DNA of 64,000 nt from Streptomyces mesophilus (GCF_011044995.1 NZ_JAAKZW010000004.1:1-64000); one strand, 5' to 3'. Counted from the first letter of the stretch, positions 1-8,163 are shown. The notes: generated by a model from the sequence alone, not told the origin. Translations and numbers: made by a program.

Positions 1-1115
1 CCACTGCACCCCGCATCCCCACTGACCTCCCCGTCGACGGCGCGCATCACCTCCGTACGACAGCCAAGACGGCGCGCTGGGGCGAACTCCCGCACGCCGG
101 CAGCGCACCCGTCCTCACTGTGGCCGACGGCGAGACCCTCACCCTCGACCTCGTCTCGCACGAAGGGATCCTCCCGGACCAAGGGCGCGATCCGGTCGCG
201 TTCTTCGGCGAGTTCGGCGTGCGGGCCCACGAAGTCCTCGCCGACGCCCGCGAGATCGCCGAGTCCGCGCTGGGACGTGACGAGGAAGTGCTGCCAGGAC
301 CGCACATCGTCACCGGCCCGGTCGCGGTACGCGGCGCCGCACCAGGCGATCTGCTGCGGGTGGAAACCCTCTCGCTGCACCGCCGCGCCCACTACGGCAT
401 CGTCGCCAACCGCCACACCCGAGGCGCCCTGCCCGGGGAACTCCCCGACGACAACGCCGAATTGACCGGACCCGACCTATTGCGCGGACCGACCGGCACC
501 ATCAGCGCCTTCTGCACGGTGGACGACTCCGAGCGCGGCGTCCTGCGCTACACCGACACCCTCAGTGCCCGCTTCCCGCTCGGCCCCTTCGCTGGGATCA
601 TGGGCGTCGCGAGCGGCACCGAGGGCACCCCGCTCAGCTCCATCCCACCCGGCGTCCACGGCGGCAACCTGGACGTCAAACACCTGACGTGCGGATCGTC
701 CTTGTACCTTCCCGTACAAGCCGAGGGCGCCGGCTTCTACGCGGGCGATCCGCACTTCGCCCAGGGCAACGGCGAGGTGGCCCTCACGGCGTTCGAGGCG
801 CCGCTGCGGGCCACCTTCCGGCTCTCGCTGATCCGTGGAGATGCGGCCCGCCGCGTACAGGGTCTGGCCGGAGAACCGTTCGCAGAGACCGCCACGCACT
901 GGATCGCGATCGGACTCGACGCCGACCTCGACGAGGCGATGAGCCAGTGCGTACGCGCCGCGCTCGCCTTCCTCACCGCCACCACCGGCATGGACCGGCA
1001 GACGGCATACGCCTATCTGAGTGCCGCCGCGGACTTCGAGGTTTCGCAGGTGGTCGACCAGGTCAAAGGCGTGCACTGCCTGATCCGCAAGGCCGACTTC
1101 CCCGGCGAGCAGTGA
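1..1115 (+). CDS. Acetamidase/formamidase family protein (5' end outside window)
   Basis: The reading frame is open to the left edge, so the true start lies upstream; an internal GTG at 120 is too late because the residues before it (HHLRTTAKTARWGELPHAG) look like the normal family N-terminus. Acetamidase/formamidase (FmdA/AmdA) enzymes hydrolyse short amides to ammonia and a carboxylate in the cytoplasm. Family-like stretches include GPHIVTGPVAVRGAAPGDLL and the late GNGEVALTAFEAP segment. It sits 35 bases upstream of an amidohydrolase on the same strand, which suggests one operon for catabolism of a nitrogenous compound. The family is clear but the substrate is not. Confidence 0.85.
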   Translation, partial: TAPRIPTDLPVDGAHHLRTTAKTARWGELPHAGSAPVLTVADGETLTLDLVSHEGILPDQGRDPVAFFGEFGVRAHEVLADAREIAESALGRDEEVLPGPHIVTGPVAVRGAAPGDLLRVETLSLHRRAHYGIVANRHTRGALPGELPDDNAELTGPDLLRGPTGTISAFCTVDDSERGVLRYTDTLSARFPLGPFAGIMGVASGTEGTPLSSIPPGVHGGNLDVKHLTCGSSLYLPVQAEGAGFYAGDPHFAQGNGEVALTAFEAPLRATFRLSLIRGDAARRVQGLAGEPFAETATHWIAIGLDADLDEAMSQCVRAALAFLTATTGMDRQTAYAYLSAAADFEVSQVVDQVKGVHCLIRKADFPGEQ

Positions 1116-1150
1116 GCACGCCGGCACCTGCCGCAGCCAAGGAGAGACCT

Positions 1151-2419
1151 GTGACGGACCTGCTGCTCCGCGACGTGCGCGTCGAGAACGCACCCGACCC
1201 GACCGATGTACGGATCGAAGCCGGCCGGATCGAGGAGACCGGCCCCGGCCTCACCGCGCCCGACGGCACCGAGGTGTTCGACGGCGAGGGCCGGGTGCTG
1301 CTCCCCGGCCTGGTCGAGACGCATCTGCACCCGGACAAGGCGCTGCTCGACGCCATCCGCCCCAACCCGACCGGCACCCTCGACGGAGCGATCCGCGTCA
1401 CGGGCGAGCTGAAGCGGCAGTTCACCCACGACAGCGTGCGCGCACGGGCCGAACAAGTCCTCGCCATGTGCGTACGCAACGGAACCACGACCGTACGCGC
1501 GCACCCGGACGTGGACCCGATCGCCGGCCTGACCGGCCTGGAGGTGATGCTCGAACTGCGCGCCGCCTGGGCCGACTTGGTGAGCATCCAGATCGTCGCC
1601 TTTCCGCAGGAGGGCATTTTCAAGGCCCCCGACACCCACACCCTGCTGCGCAAGTCCCTTGACGCCGGGGCGGATGTGGTCGGCGGCTGCACGTACGCGG
1701 AGAGGGACCTGGCGGACTGCAAACGCCACGTCGAACTCGTCCTCGACCTCGCCGTCGAATACGGCGTGCCCGCCGATATGCACTGCGATTTCTCCGACGA
1801 CGCCTCCGATCCGCGCTTCGCCCTCGCCGGCTTCATCGCCGAACAGACGGCGGCCCGCGGCCTCGGCGGCCGCGTGGCCCTCGGCCATGTGACCTCGCTC
1901 GGGGCGCTGCCGCCGGCCGAACGCCGCGCCGTCGCCGCCGACCTCGCCCAGGCCGGGGTGGCGATCGTCCCGCTCCCGGCCACGGACCTCTTCCTGGGCG
2001 GCCGGGGCGACGAACAGGCGGTACGCCGCGCGATCACACCCGTACGCGACCTCTGGGACGCGGGCGTGCTCATGGCCTGCTCGAACAACAACATCCGCAA
2101 TGCCTTCACCCCGTACGGCACCGGCGACCTGCTCGACACGGCGCTCCTGCTGGCCCGACTCGCGCACCTTTCCGGACCCGCCGACCTGCACCGCGTCCTG
2201 CGGCTCGTCACCCACGACGCGGCCCTCGTCGCCGGCCTCCTGGACTACGGCGTCCACGTGGGCGCGCGCGCCGATCTGGTGATCGTCGACACCCGCGACT
2301 ACGACGCGGTGCTGCTCGAGCGGCCCGTACGCACCGCAGTGATCAAGGCGGGCCGGATCGTGGCCCGTTCCACGTACAGCTCGGAACTCACCGTCCCCGT
2401 GCGCGCCTTGGAGGCCTAG
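1151..2419 (+). CDS. Cytosine-deaminase-like amidohydrolase
   Basis: This 422-residue protein starts at GTG 1151, preceded by GGAGAG. It belongs to the metal-dependent amidohydrolase superfamily. It has the metal-binding HLHPDK motif near residue 57, FPQEGIF, MHCDF, GHVTS and a late SNNN segment, the layout of CodA-type cytosine deaminases and related heterocycle deaminases. The expected reaction is hydrolytic deamination or ring opening of a small heterocycle, releasing ammonia in the cytoplasm. It stands between a formamidase-type gene and a DUF1097 membrane protein whose start is three bases after its stop, so the three are probably cotranscribed. The true substrate (cytosine, isocytosine, creatinine or another) cannot be told from sequence. 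Confidence 0.85.
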   Translation: MTDLLLRDVRVENAPDPTDVRIEAGRIEETGPGLTAPDGTEVFDGEGRVLLPGLVETHLHPDKALLDAIRPNPTGTLDGAIRVTGELKRQFTHDSVRARAEQVLAMCVRNGTTTVRAHPDVDPIAGLTGLEVMLELRAAWADLVSIQIVAFPQEGIFKAPDTHTLLRKSLDAGADVVGGCTYAERDLADCKRHVELVLDLAVEYGVPADMHCDFSDDASDPRFALAGFIAEQTAARGLGGRVALGHVTSLGALPPAERRAVAADLAQAGVAIVPLPATDLFLGGRGDEQAVRRAITPVRDLWDAGVLMACSNNNIRNAFTPYGTGDLLDTALLLARLAHLSGPADLHRVLRLVTHDAALVAGLLDYGVHVGARADLVIVDTRDYDAVLLERPVRTAVIKAGRIVARSTYSSELTVPVRALEA

Positions 2420-2422
2420 GAC

Positions 2423-3037
2423 ATGACCGAAACGAAAGCGGGTCCCGCGACCGCCGCTCCCGCCCCGGTGATGCGCGAACGCATACCGCACGAGATCGTG
2501 GCCTCCGTGCTCGCCGCGACCACGGCGTTCATCGGCGGCAACGCCCTGCATCTGCCCCCGTGGGCGATCTTCATCGCCTGGGCGGGCACCTTCCTGCTCG
2601 GCGGCCCCAACCTCGCCAACGCCAAGCGCCTTTGGTGCGCGATGCCGATGGGCTCCACGTTCGCGCTGATCATCGTGCTTCTGGAGACCAACGCGGGCAC
2701 TGCCTTCGGCGAGAGCCAGCTGGCCCGCAACTTCTTCGCCGCGCTGTGCATCCTCGTCGTCAACACGACCCTGATGTACACCGGCCGCCTGCCGCTGTTC
2801 TCCCTGATCCCCGGCATGTTCTTCGGCTTCGCTTCCTTTTTCGCGACCTTCTTCGGCGGCTTCGGATACGACGCGGGCAACGCCTGGTCGGCCTGGGTCT
2901 GCGTGATCGCGATGAACGCGCTCGGCCCGGTGTTCGCCTGGCTCTCGATCCGGCTCGCGTTCCCGGTGCCGGTCGAGGCGCGCGAGCCCGCAGCTTCGGT
3001 GCCCAGGCCGCCGGCTCCGCGCGGCGAATCCGTCTAG
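2423..3037 (+). CDS. DUF1097 family membrane protein
   Basis: A 204-residue hydrophobic protein with about five or six predicted membrane helices. The charged N-terminus carries RERIPHEIVASVLAATTAF, and the tail is Pro/Arg-rich and cytosolic. It matches the DUF1097 inner-membrane family (YcdZ type), whose biochemical role is not established. The start ATG lies three bases after the amidohydrolase stop, and its GGAGG ribosome site is inside the end of that gene, so translation is likely coupled. Its place in the cluster suggests it may carry the substrate or a product of the amidase and amidohydrolase, but this is inference from position. Confidence 0.8.
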   Translation: MTETKAGPATAAPAPVMRERIPHEIVASVLAATTAFIGGNALHLPPWAIFIAWAGTFLLGGPNLANAKRLWCAMPMGSTFALIIVLLETNAGTAFGESQLARNFFAALCILVVNTTLMYTGRLPLFSLIPGMFFGFASFFATFFGGFGYDAGNAWSAWVCVIAMNALGPVFAWLSIRLAFPVPVEAREPAASVPRPPAPRGESV

Positions 3038-3058
3038 CGGCTGCCCGCCGAAGTGCGG

Positions 3059-3466
3059 CTACTCGAGGACCGCGGTGGCTTCGACCTCGACCAGGAGGTC
3101 CGGTTCCCCGAGCGCCGCGACGCCGAGGAGGGTGATCGGCTTGACCGGATCGACGCCGAGCTTCTCGGCCGCCCGGCTCACGCCCTCGCCGAGCAGCGGC
3201 ATCTTCTCGGGGCTCCAGTCGACGACGTAGACGGTCAGCTTCGCCACGTCGTCGAAGGAGCCGCCGACCCCGGCCAGCGCGGTGGCGATATTGAGGTAGC
3301 ACTGCTCGACCTGGGCGGCGAGGTCCCCGTCGCCGACGGGCCTGCCGTCGGCGTCACGGGCGACCTGCCCGGCCAGGAAGACCAGCTTCGATCCGGTGGC
3401 GACCGACAGCTGCCGGTAGACCTCGGGCTTCGGCAGTCCCTCGGGGTTGATCAGCGTCACGGGCAT
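3059..3466 (-). CDS. RidA/YjgF family protein lacking the canonical arginine
   Basis: The protein has 135 residues, the normal RidA length. I chose the ATG at 3466 (MPVTLINPEGLPK) because GGAAGAGG lies just upstream; an ATG 33 bases earlier would add a tail without a ribosome site. The FLAGQVARD segment and the C-terminal LLVEVEATAV strand are family features. Canonical RidA enzymes hydrolyse reactive enamines and imines with an arginine in a PAR-type motif before the last strand. By hand alignment that position (KPITLLGVAAL) holds a hydrophobic residue, so this may be a non-deaminase Rid subfamily member. It is convergent with the amidase cluster and divergent from a TetR regulator. Confidence 0.85.
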   Translation of the reverse strand: MPVTLINPEGLPKPEVYRQLSVATGSKLVFLAGQVARDADGRPVGDGDLAAQVEQCYLNIATALAGVGGSFDDVAKLTVYVVDWSPEKMPLLGEGVSRAAEKLGVDPVKPITLLGVAALGEPDLLVEVEATAVLE

Positions 3467-3491
3467 GAACGGCCTCTTCCTGTGGGTGTCG

Positions 3492-3548
3492 GTCAGCATC
3501 CATCCGGGTGTGGGTCAGCATCCATCCGGGTGTGGGTCAGCATCCATC
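3492..3548. repeat. 22-base tandem direct repeat (about 2.6 copies)
   Basis: The unit GTCAGCATCCATCCGGGTGTGG occurs at 3492-3513 and 3514-3535 and again, truncated, from 3536 to 3548. It fills the gap between the divergent ridA-like gene and the tetR gene. A period of 22 bases is about two helical turns, so the copies would face the same side of the DNA. They may be extra regulator binding sites or a simple slippage duplication in the leader. Confidence 0.9.
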
Positions 3549-3551
3549 AAA

Positions 3552-3568
3552 ACATAGCGCTGCTATGT
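3552..3568. promoter_or_regulatory. Perfect inverted repeat, likely TetR operator
   Basis: ACATAGC and GCTATGT form a perfect 7-base inverted repeat with a three-base centre (GCT). It ends 11 bases before the tetR start codon and sits between divergent genes. Such position and symmetry are typical of TetR-family autoregulatory operators. Binding is inferred and the partner is the adjacent regulator. Confidence 0.65.
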
Positions 3569-3579
3569 AATGTGAGGTC

Positions 3580-4197
3580 ATGGCGAGGACGAAGGATCCA
3601 GCGGTCCGCTCCCTGCTGCTCGACCGGGCCGCACACCTGCTGAGCGCGAGGCAGCCGGTCACCCTGCGCACCCTCGTCGCCGGGACCGGGGTGTCGACGA
3701 TGGCCGTCTATACGTACTTCGGCGGTATGGACGGCCTGTGGCAGGCCTTGCGGCAAGAGGGCTTCACACGCCTGGCCGCCCGGCTCGCAGGCGTCACGAT
3801 GTCGGCGGACCCGGTGCGCGACCTCGCCGCGCTGGGCGCCGCCTATCTGGCCAACGCCCTGGAGAACCCCGATCTCTACCGCGTCATGTTCGACGCGCGC
3901 TTCGACCTCGAGGACGCCGGCGCCGCCGACGAAACCCTCGACCGCCTCGTCCGCGCCATCGACCGGGCCAAGACGCACGGCCGCTTCCATGGCGAGGTCG
4001 AACCCCTGGAACTGGCCACACAGAGCTGGACGATCGGCCACGGACTCGCCTCACTCGTCGCCACGGGCCCCCTGCCGCACCAGGCACTCACGCACGGAGT
4101 GCCTCTGCTGACCGCACTGTTCACCGGCGCGGGAGACGAACCCGCCCGCTGCCGCCGCTCGGTCGAGCGCGGCTGGGGACGGCTGCTTCCCGCCTGA
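3580..4197 (+). CDS. TetR-family transcriptional regulator
   Basis: This 205-residue protein has an N-terminal helix-turn-helix at about residues 20-60. The segment VTLRTLVAGTGVSTMAVYTYFGG is the classical TetR recognition region. A C-terminal ligand-binding domain of the WHG type follows. The ATG at 3580 follows GTGAGG. It is divergent from the RidA-like gene, and a perfect 7-3-7 inverted repeat lies just before its start, so it probably represses itself and the divergent gene, and perhaps the amidase cluster beyond. The ligand is unknown. Confidence 0.9.
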   Translation: MARTKDPAVRSLLLDRAAHLLSARQPVTLRTLVAGTGVSTMAVYTYFGGMDGLWQALRQEGFTRLAARLAGVTMSADPVRDLAALGAAYLANALENPDLYRVMFDARFDLEDAGAADETLDRLVRAIDRAKTHGRFHGEVEPLELATQSWTIGHGLASLVATGPLPHQALTHGVPLLTALFTGAGDEPARCRRSVERGWGRLLPA

Positions 4198-4229
4198 GGC
4201 AAACAACAGACCCTGGTGCACATCCCGGT

Positions 4230-4265
4230 GCCCGCTCTGCATACTCCTCGGTAGGCAGAACGGGC
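4230..4265. other. Imperfect inverted repeat between tetR and patatin gene
   Basis: GCCCGCTCTGC (4230-4240) pairs with GCAGAACGGGC (4255-4265), matching 10 of 11 bases with a 14-base loop. It lies just after the tetR stop and before the patatin-like gene. It could be a weak terminator for tetR or an operator for the downstream gene; there is no T run. Confidence 0.4.
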
Positions 4266-4307
4266 AGCAACGGGCAGCACAGTCGGCGATACGGAGATGG
4301 GGCATCC

Positions 4308-5153
4308 ATGAGCGACACGGCACTCGTACTGGGCGGCGGCGGGCTCACCGGCATCGGCTGGGAGATCGGCATCCTGCACGGACTCGCCCGCGCCGGCGTC
4401 GACCCGACCGGAGCCGACCTCGTCGTGGGGACGTCGGCGGGCTCCGTCGTCGGAGCGCAGCTGACCTCCGGTGTGCTGTCGCTCGACGAGCTGTACGAGC
4501 GCCAACTCGTCGACCCCAAGGGCGAGATCCCGGCCACCATGGGCCCCGCGATGATCGCCCGGTACGCCTGGGGGGTCGTGCGCTCCCGTGACGCCAAGGC
4601 GTACGGCATCCGGATGGGCAAGATGGCCTCGGCCATCCGCACGGCGCCCGCGGAGGACCGGCGCGAGGTGATCGCCCAGCGGCTGCTCTCGCACGACTGG
4701 CCCGCCGACCGCCGTCTCGTGGTCACCGCGGTGGACACCACGACCGGTGAACTCGCGCCCTTCGACCGGGACAGCGGGGTCGGCCTGGTCGACGCGGTGT
4801 CCGCGAGCTGTGCGGTGCCCGGGGTGTGGCCGCCCATCACCATCGACGGACGGCGCTACATCGACGGCGGTGTGCACTCCTCCGCCAACGCCGCGCTGGC
4901 CGCCGGCTACGCCAAGGTCCTGATCGTCGCGCCCATCGCGATGGGCGGCGGCCCGCTGCCCACGCCCCGGGCCCAGGCGGCGAAGCTCGCCGCCGCCGGC
5001 TCGAAGGTCGTGCTGATCACCCCGACCCGCGAGGCCCGCCGCACCTTCGGCCGCAACGTCCTCGACCCGGCCCGCCGCGCACCCGCCGCCCGCTCGGGAC
5101 TGGCCCAGGCGGCGGCGCACGTGGACGAGGTCAGGAGGCTGTGGCAGGACTGA
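4308..5153 (+). CDS. Patatin-like phospholipase family protein
   Basis: A 281-residue cytosolic protein of the patatin-like serine lipase family. The oxyanion loop LGGGGLTGIGWEIG is at residues 8-21, the nucleophile elbow GTSAGS places Ser43, and the catalytic Asp is in DGG at about residue 186, giving the Ser-Asp dyad of the family. These enzymes act as lipid acyl hydrolases. The ATG at 4308 has GGAG 11 bases upstream. It is unlinked in function to the genes on either side as far as can be seen. The lipid substrate is unknown. Confidence 0.9.
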   Translation: MSDTALVLGGGGLTGIGWEIGILHGLARAGVDPTGADLVVGTSAGSVVGAQLTSGVLSLDELYERQLVDPKGEIPATMGPAMIARYAWGVVRSRDAKAYGIRMGKMASAIRTAPAEDRREVIAQRLLSHDWPADRRLVVTAVDTTTGELAPFDRDSGVGLVDAVSASCAVPGVWPPITIDGRRYIDGGVHSSANAALAAGYAKVLIVAPIAMGGGPLPTPRAQAAKLAAAGSKVVLITPTREARRTFGRNVLDPARRAPAARSGLAQAAAHVDEVRRLWQD

Positions 5154-5234
5154 GGGCCGGGGCCCGCACCCCGACGGTGTGCGGACCGCGACGCCGAACC
5201 CCCGGGGGAGAGCCCCGACCGGCACAATGGAGCG

Positions 5235-6074
5235 GTGGACGAGCCGATACCCGTGATGCGCACCGTGGACCACGGTGTCGCCAAGCTGATGCCCGATGTG
5301 GACCGGCCACGGGCCTGGCTCCTGACCGTCGACGGCGCGCCCCAGTCGTATGTCGATCTCGATGACCCGACGCATCTGGAGTTCGAGTACGCGCGCCGCC
5401 TCGCCCACGCCATCGACTCCCTCGACGGCGGACCGGTCGACGCCGTCCACCTCGGCGGCGGTGCGCTGACGCTGCCCCGCTATCTCGCGGCGACCCGCCC
5501 CGGCTCACGCCAGCACGTCGTCGAGGCCGACCAGGGGCTGCTCGCGCTGATCGCCGAGCAGCTGCCGGTGGCCGAGGACGCGGGGATACGGATGTACGGC
5601 GCCGATGCCCGCGGCTGGCTGGAATCCGCCGCGGACACCTGCGCGGATCTGCTCGTGGCCGATGTGTTCGGCGGCTCCCGGGTGCCCGCGCATCTGACGA
5701 CCCTCGGCTATGCCCGCGAGGCCGAGCGTGTGCTGCGCCCCGGCGGCGTCTACCTCGCGAACCTCGCGGACGGCGCGCCTTTCACGTTCCTGCGCTCCCA
5801 ACTGGCCACGTTCCAGGCGGTGTTCGGGCACCTGGCGCTGATCGCCGAGCCCGGCGTCCTGCGCGGCCGCCGCTTCGGCAACGCGGTCCTCGTCGCCGCC
5901 CACCACGAACTGGACACCGCCGAGCTGGCCCGCCGCACCGCCGCCGACGCCTTTCCCGCGCGCGTGGTGCAGGGCCAGGCGCTGGTCCGCTTCATCGACG
6001 GCGCGAAACCGGTCGACGAGGCCGACGCGGTGGCGTCACCCGAGCCGCCCGGCGGCACGTTCAGCATCGGCTGA
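5235..6074 (+). CDS. Spermidine-synthase-like protein (SAM-type fold)
   Basis: This 279-residue protein resembles the actinobacterial branch of spermidine-synthase-like Rossmann proteins. VHLGGGALTLPRYLA is the cofactor-binding glycine loop, VVEAD is the acidic end of strand 2, and ADLLVADVFGG stands where true aminopropyltransferases carry the catalytic D-[SA]-[ST]-D-P motif. That motif is not intact, so polyamine synthesis is doubtful and a methyltransferase-like or unknown role is possible. GTG at 5235 is the start. A strong hairpin follows at 6172-6228. Confidence 0.75.
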   Translation: MDEPIPVMRTVDHGVAKLMPDVDRPRAWLLTVDGAPQSYVDLDDPTHLEFEYARRLAHAIDSLDGGPVDAVHLGGGALTLPRYLAATRPGSRQHVVEADQGLLALIAEQLPVAEDAGIRMYGADARGWLESAADTCADLLVADVFGGSRVPAHLTTLGYAREAERVLRPGGVYLANLADGAPFTFLRSQLATFQAVFGHLALIAEPGVLRGRRFGNAVLVAAHHELDTAELARRTAADAFPARVVQGQALVRFIDGAKPVDEADAVASPEPPGGTFSIG

Positions 6075-6171
6075 CACCGGGGCGGCCGGTGTGAGTCCCT
6101 CGCGGCGGCCGGTCCGCGACCGCGCCGCCTATCAAGCGAATAGGTGCGCCCGGCCCAAGAAGGCAGACAGA

Positions 6172-6228
6172 AGCGGGCGGACGGGGCCGGGGTGGGATTC
6201 GCCCCGGAACTCTCCCTGTCCGCCCGCT
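6172..6228. terminator. Large two-part hairpin between convergent genes
   Basis: AGCGGGCGGAC (6172-6182) pairs perfectly with GTCCGCCCGCT (6218-6228). Inside it CCGGGG (6187-6192) pairs with CCCCGG (6202-6207). The element lies between two convergent genes and probably terminates transcription from both sides. It lacks a T run, as is common in high-GC actinomycetes. Confidence 0.7.
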
Positions 6229-6290
6229 CGGTGGCCAACTGCGTTTCCGCACGCCGGGGCGAGGGGCATGCGCAGACGCGGCGGCGTGGA

Positions 6291-7364
6291 TCAGTCGGTC
6301 TCGGTGGGGTCGCCCGCCAGGCGGACCGTGCCCAGGATCTTCATGATCGTCTCGTCGGTCAGTTCGCCCTCCACGCCCGTGGGGGCGTGCAGGCTCCAGG
6401 AGACGAAGTCATCCGCGGAGTTCTTGAACCCGAACGTGATCGCCTTGCCGTCCGAGGCGCACTTGCCCTTGTCCGGCGTGTTCTTCGAACGGGCCCAGCC
6501 GTAGGCGCCCTTGACGCCGGACGTGGTGGTGAACGGCGTGCCCTTCTTGTCCCACGTCATGCTCTTCTTGTCCGGCTGCGTATAGCCGCCGTAGACCCAC
6601 CGGGGTGCGTCGCTGAGGATGATGTCGTCGAAGTTCTTGGCGCCGTTGGAGCCCTTGGTGCCGGCCGTGGCAAGCGCCGTGGAGTCCTTCTTGCCGTCCT
6701 TGTCGTCGTCCGCCTCGCACCAGGTCTTCTTGAAGTACGCGGGTGCGGACATGATGATCAGCGGCGCGATCTCGTCGGGCTTCTTCACGTCCTCGAAGCC
6801 CACCATCATCGACGGGGAGTCGACCTCCCAGTCCGCCGGTACGTCGAAGGCCGTGCCCCGCTTGGGGTTGACGACGACCTTCCAGCCGGGGATCACCGGG
6901 TCGATGGTGGAGCCGGTGCCGCGCGGGTTGTCCTCCTCGGATGCCGAGGGGGACGGGCTCTTGGGTGCGGAGGACGTCTTGTCCCCGCCCTTGGCGGTGT
7001 CCGACTTCTTGTCGTCGTCCTTGCCGAGCACGAGGTAGCCGGTGACACCTGCCGCGACCACCACGGCCGTCGCGGCGATGATCGCGACGAGCTTGGTGCG
7101 GTCACCGCCACCGCTGCCACCGCCCTGCGGCGGCTGAGGGCCGCCGGCCAGGCTCGGGGCGTTCCACGCCTCCGGTCCTGGCTGCTGATAGCCCTGCTGC
7201 TGCTCACCTGTCTGCGGATAGCCCGGCTGCTGATAAGGGTTCGGCTGCTGGAATCCCGGCTGCTGATAGGGATTCGGCTGCTGGTACCCCGGCTGCTGGT
7301 ACGGGTTCTGGTTGGCGTCCTGCGGGTTCTGCTCGCCCCCGGGCGGCTGCTGTCCTGGCCACAT
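6291..7364 (-). CDS. Membrane-anchored protein with N-terminal Pro/Gln repeats
   Basis: A 357-residue protein starting at ATG 7364 (MWPGQQPPGG); an upstream in-frame ATG would only extend into non-coding DNA. The cytosolic N-terminus is Pro/Gln/Tyr-rich with three 11-residue repeats of the type NPYQQPGYQQP at about residues 20-50. One membrane helix spans about 92-114 (LVAIIAATAVVVAAGVTGYL). A charged Ser/Pro linker and an extracellular domain of about 200 residues follow, with at least two cysteines (WCEADDD, KCASDG) that could form a disulfide. This architecture is common in Streptomyces. No enzymatic motif is visible and I do not assign a function. Confidence 0.8.
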   Translation of the reverse strand: MWPGQQPPGGEQNPQDANQNPYQQPGYQQPNPYQQPGFQQPNPYQQPGYPQTGEQQQGYQQPGPEAWNAPSLAGGPQPPQGGGSGGGDRTKLVAIIAATAVVVAAGVTGYLVLGKDDDKKSDTAKGGDKTSSAPKSPSPSASEEDNPRGTGSTIDPVIPGWKVVVNPKRGTAFDVPADWEVDSPSMMVGFEDVKKPDEIAPLIIMSAPAYFKKTWCEADDDKDGKKDSTALATAGTKGSNGAKNFDDIILSDAPRWVYGGYTQPDKKSMTWDKKGTPFTTTSGVKGAYGWARSKNTPDKGKCASDGKAITFGFKNSADDFVSWSLHAPTGVEGELTDETIMKILGTVRLAGDPTETD

Positions 7365-7484
7365 GGCGCCTAACGATAGAGGGGAGGTCCAAGGGTGGCC
7401 ACGGCCGCCCCCGATTGTGACGAGCTCGGCACACAGCACACCGTTACGCCCGACTGTGCGGAAGAAGGGTATGGTCAAGCACGC

Positions 7485-7498
7485 TTACCGGTCGGTAA
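7485..7498. promoter_or_regulatory. Inverted repeat TTACCG-GT-CGGTAA, likely TetR-type operator
   Basis: TTACCG (7485-7490) and CGGTAA (7493-7498) form a perfect 6-base inverted repeat with a two-base centre. It ends 10 bases before the start of the thioesterase-like gene. This resembles operators of TetR-family regulators of fatty-acid and phenylacetate metabolism. No such regulator gene is adjacent, so it would act in trans. Confidence 0.5.
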
Positions 7499-7508
7499 CA
7501 TCCGGTTC

Positions 7509-7961
7509 ATGAGCACAGAGCAGATGTCGATCGGCGAGATGCTCGCCGCGACCGTCCCGATGGCCCGCACCCTGAACCTCGAGTTCGGCGAGACCAGCCC
7601 CGAGCGGGCCGTGGTCTCCCTGCCGGACCAGGGCGACTTCCACAACCACGTCGGCGGCCCGCACGCCGGCGCGATGTTCACGCTGGGGGAGTCCGCGAGC
7701 GGGGCGATCGTGCTCGCCGCCTTCGGCGACCAGCTCTCGCGCGCGGTGCCGCTCGCCGTACGCGCCGACATCGCGTACAAGAAGCTCGCCATGGGACCGG
7801 TCAAGGCCATCGCGACGCTGGGCCGCCCAGTGGCGGACGTCGTCGCCGAGCTCGACGAGGGCAAGCGTCCCGAGTTCCCCGTCGCGATCGAGATCCGGCG
7901 CGAAGACGGCGCCGTGACCGGGGAGATGACGGTGGTGTGGACCCTGCGCCCCAACAGCTGA
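7509..7961 (+). CDS. Hotdog-fold thioesterase-like protein (PaaI/DUF4442 type)
   Basis: A 150-residue protein with the hotdog fold pattern. GDFHNHVGGPHAGAMFTLGE corresponds to the PaaI-type motif in which N-H-x-G-G and the following helix shape the active site, and VRADIAYKKLAMGPVKA is the long central strand. Family members hydrolyse acyl-CoA thioesters in the cytoplasm or act in acyl detoxification. The ATG at 7509 has only a weak ribosome site. A palindromic operator-like sequence lies immediately upstream and a perfect T-tailed terminator follows, so this is a monocistronic unit. The substrate is unknown. Confidence 0.8.
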   Translation: MSTEQMSIGEMLAATVPMARTLNLEFGETSPERAVVSLPDQGDFHNHVGGPHAGAMFTLGESASGAIVLAAFGDQLSRAVPLAVRADIAYKKLAMGPVKAIATLGRPVADVVAELDEGKRPEFPVAIEIRREDGAVTGEMTVVWTLRPNS

Positions 7962-8013
7962 CCGGCTTCAACACCTGAACGCAGGCCCCTTCCGGGGTCC
8001 CCTCCAGGGTCGA

Positions 8014-8052
8014 CGCGCCCGCTGCATTCCACCCCGCAGCGGGCGCGTTTTT
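8014..8052 (+). terminator. Rho-independent terminator
   Basis: CGCGCCCGCTGC (8014-8025) and GCAGCGGGCGCG (8036-8047) form a perfect 12-base stem with a 10-base loop, followed by TTTTTGG. It lies about 50 bases after the thioesterase-like gene and is one of the clearest intrinsic terminators in the window. Confidence 0.92.
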
Positions 8053-8070
8053 GGTTTTCCGTTCACCTTA

Positions 8071-8099
8071 TTGACACGAGTCAGTGACGGTCATACGTT
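8071..8099 (+). promoter_or_regulatory. Possible promoter for the GH3 gene
   Basis: TTGACA at 8071-8076 is followed after 17 bases by TACGTT at 8094-8099, a fair vegetative -35/-10 pair. It lies just after the preceding terminator and 145 bases before the GH3 start, leaving a long leader. Confidence 0.4.
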
Positions 8100-8163
8100 T
8101 CCCGGCGTAACCCGTGGTGTCTGACGGCTCGTCAACTCTCCCTTGTCGCATAGTGCGTCTATT

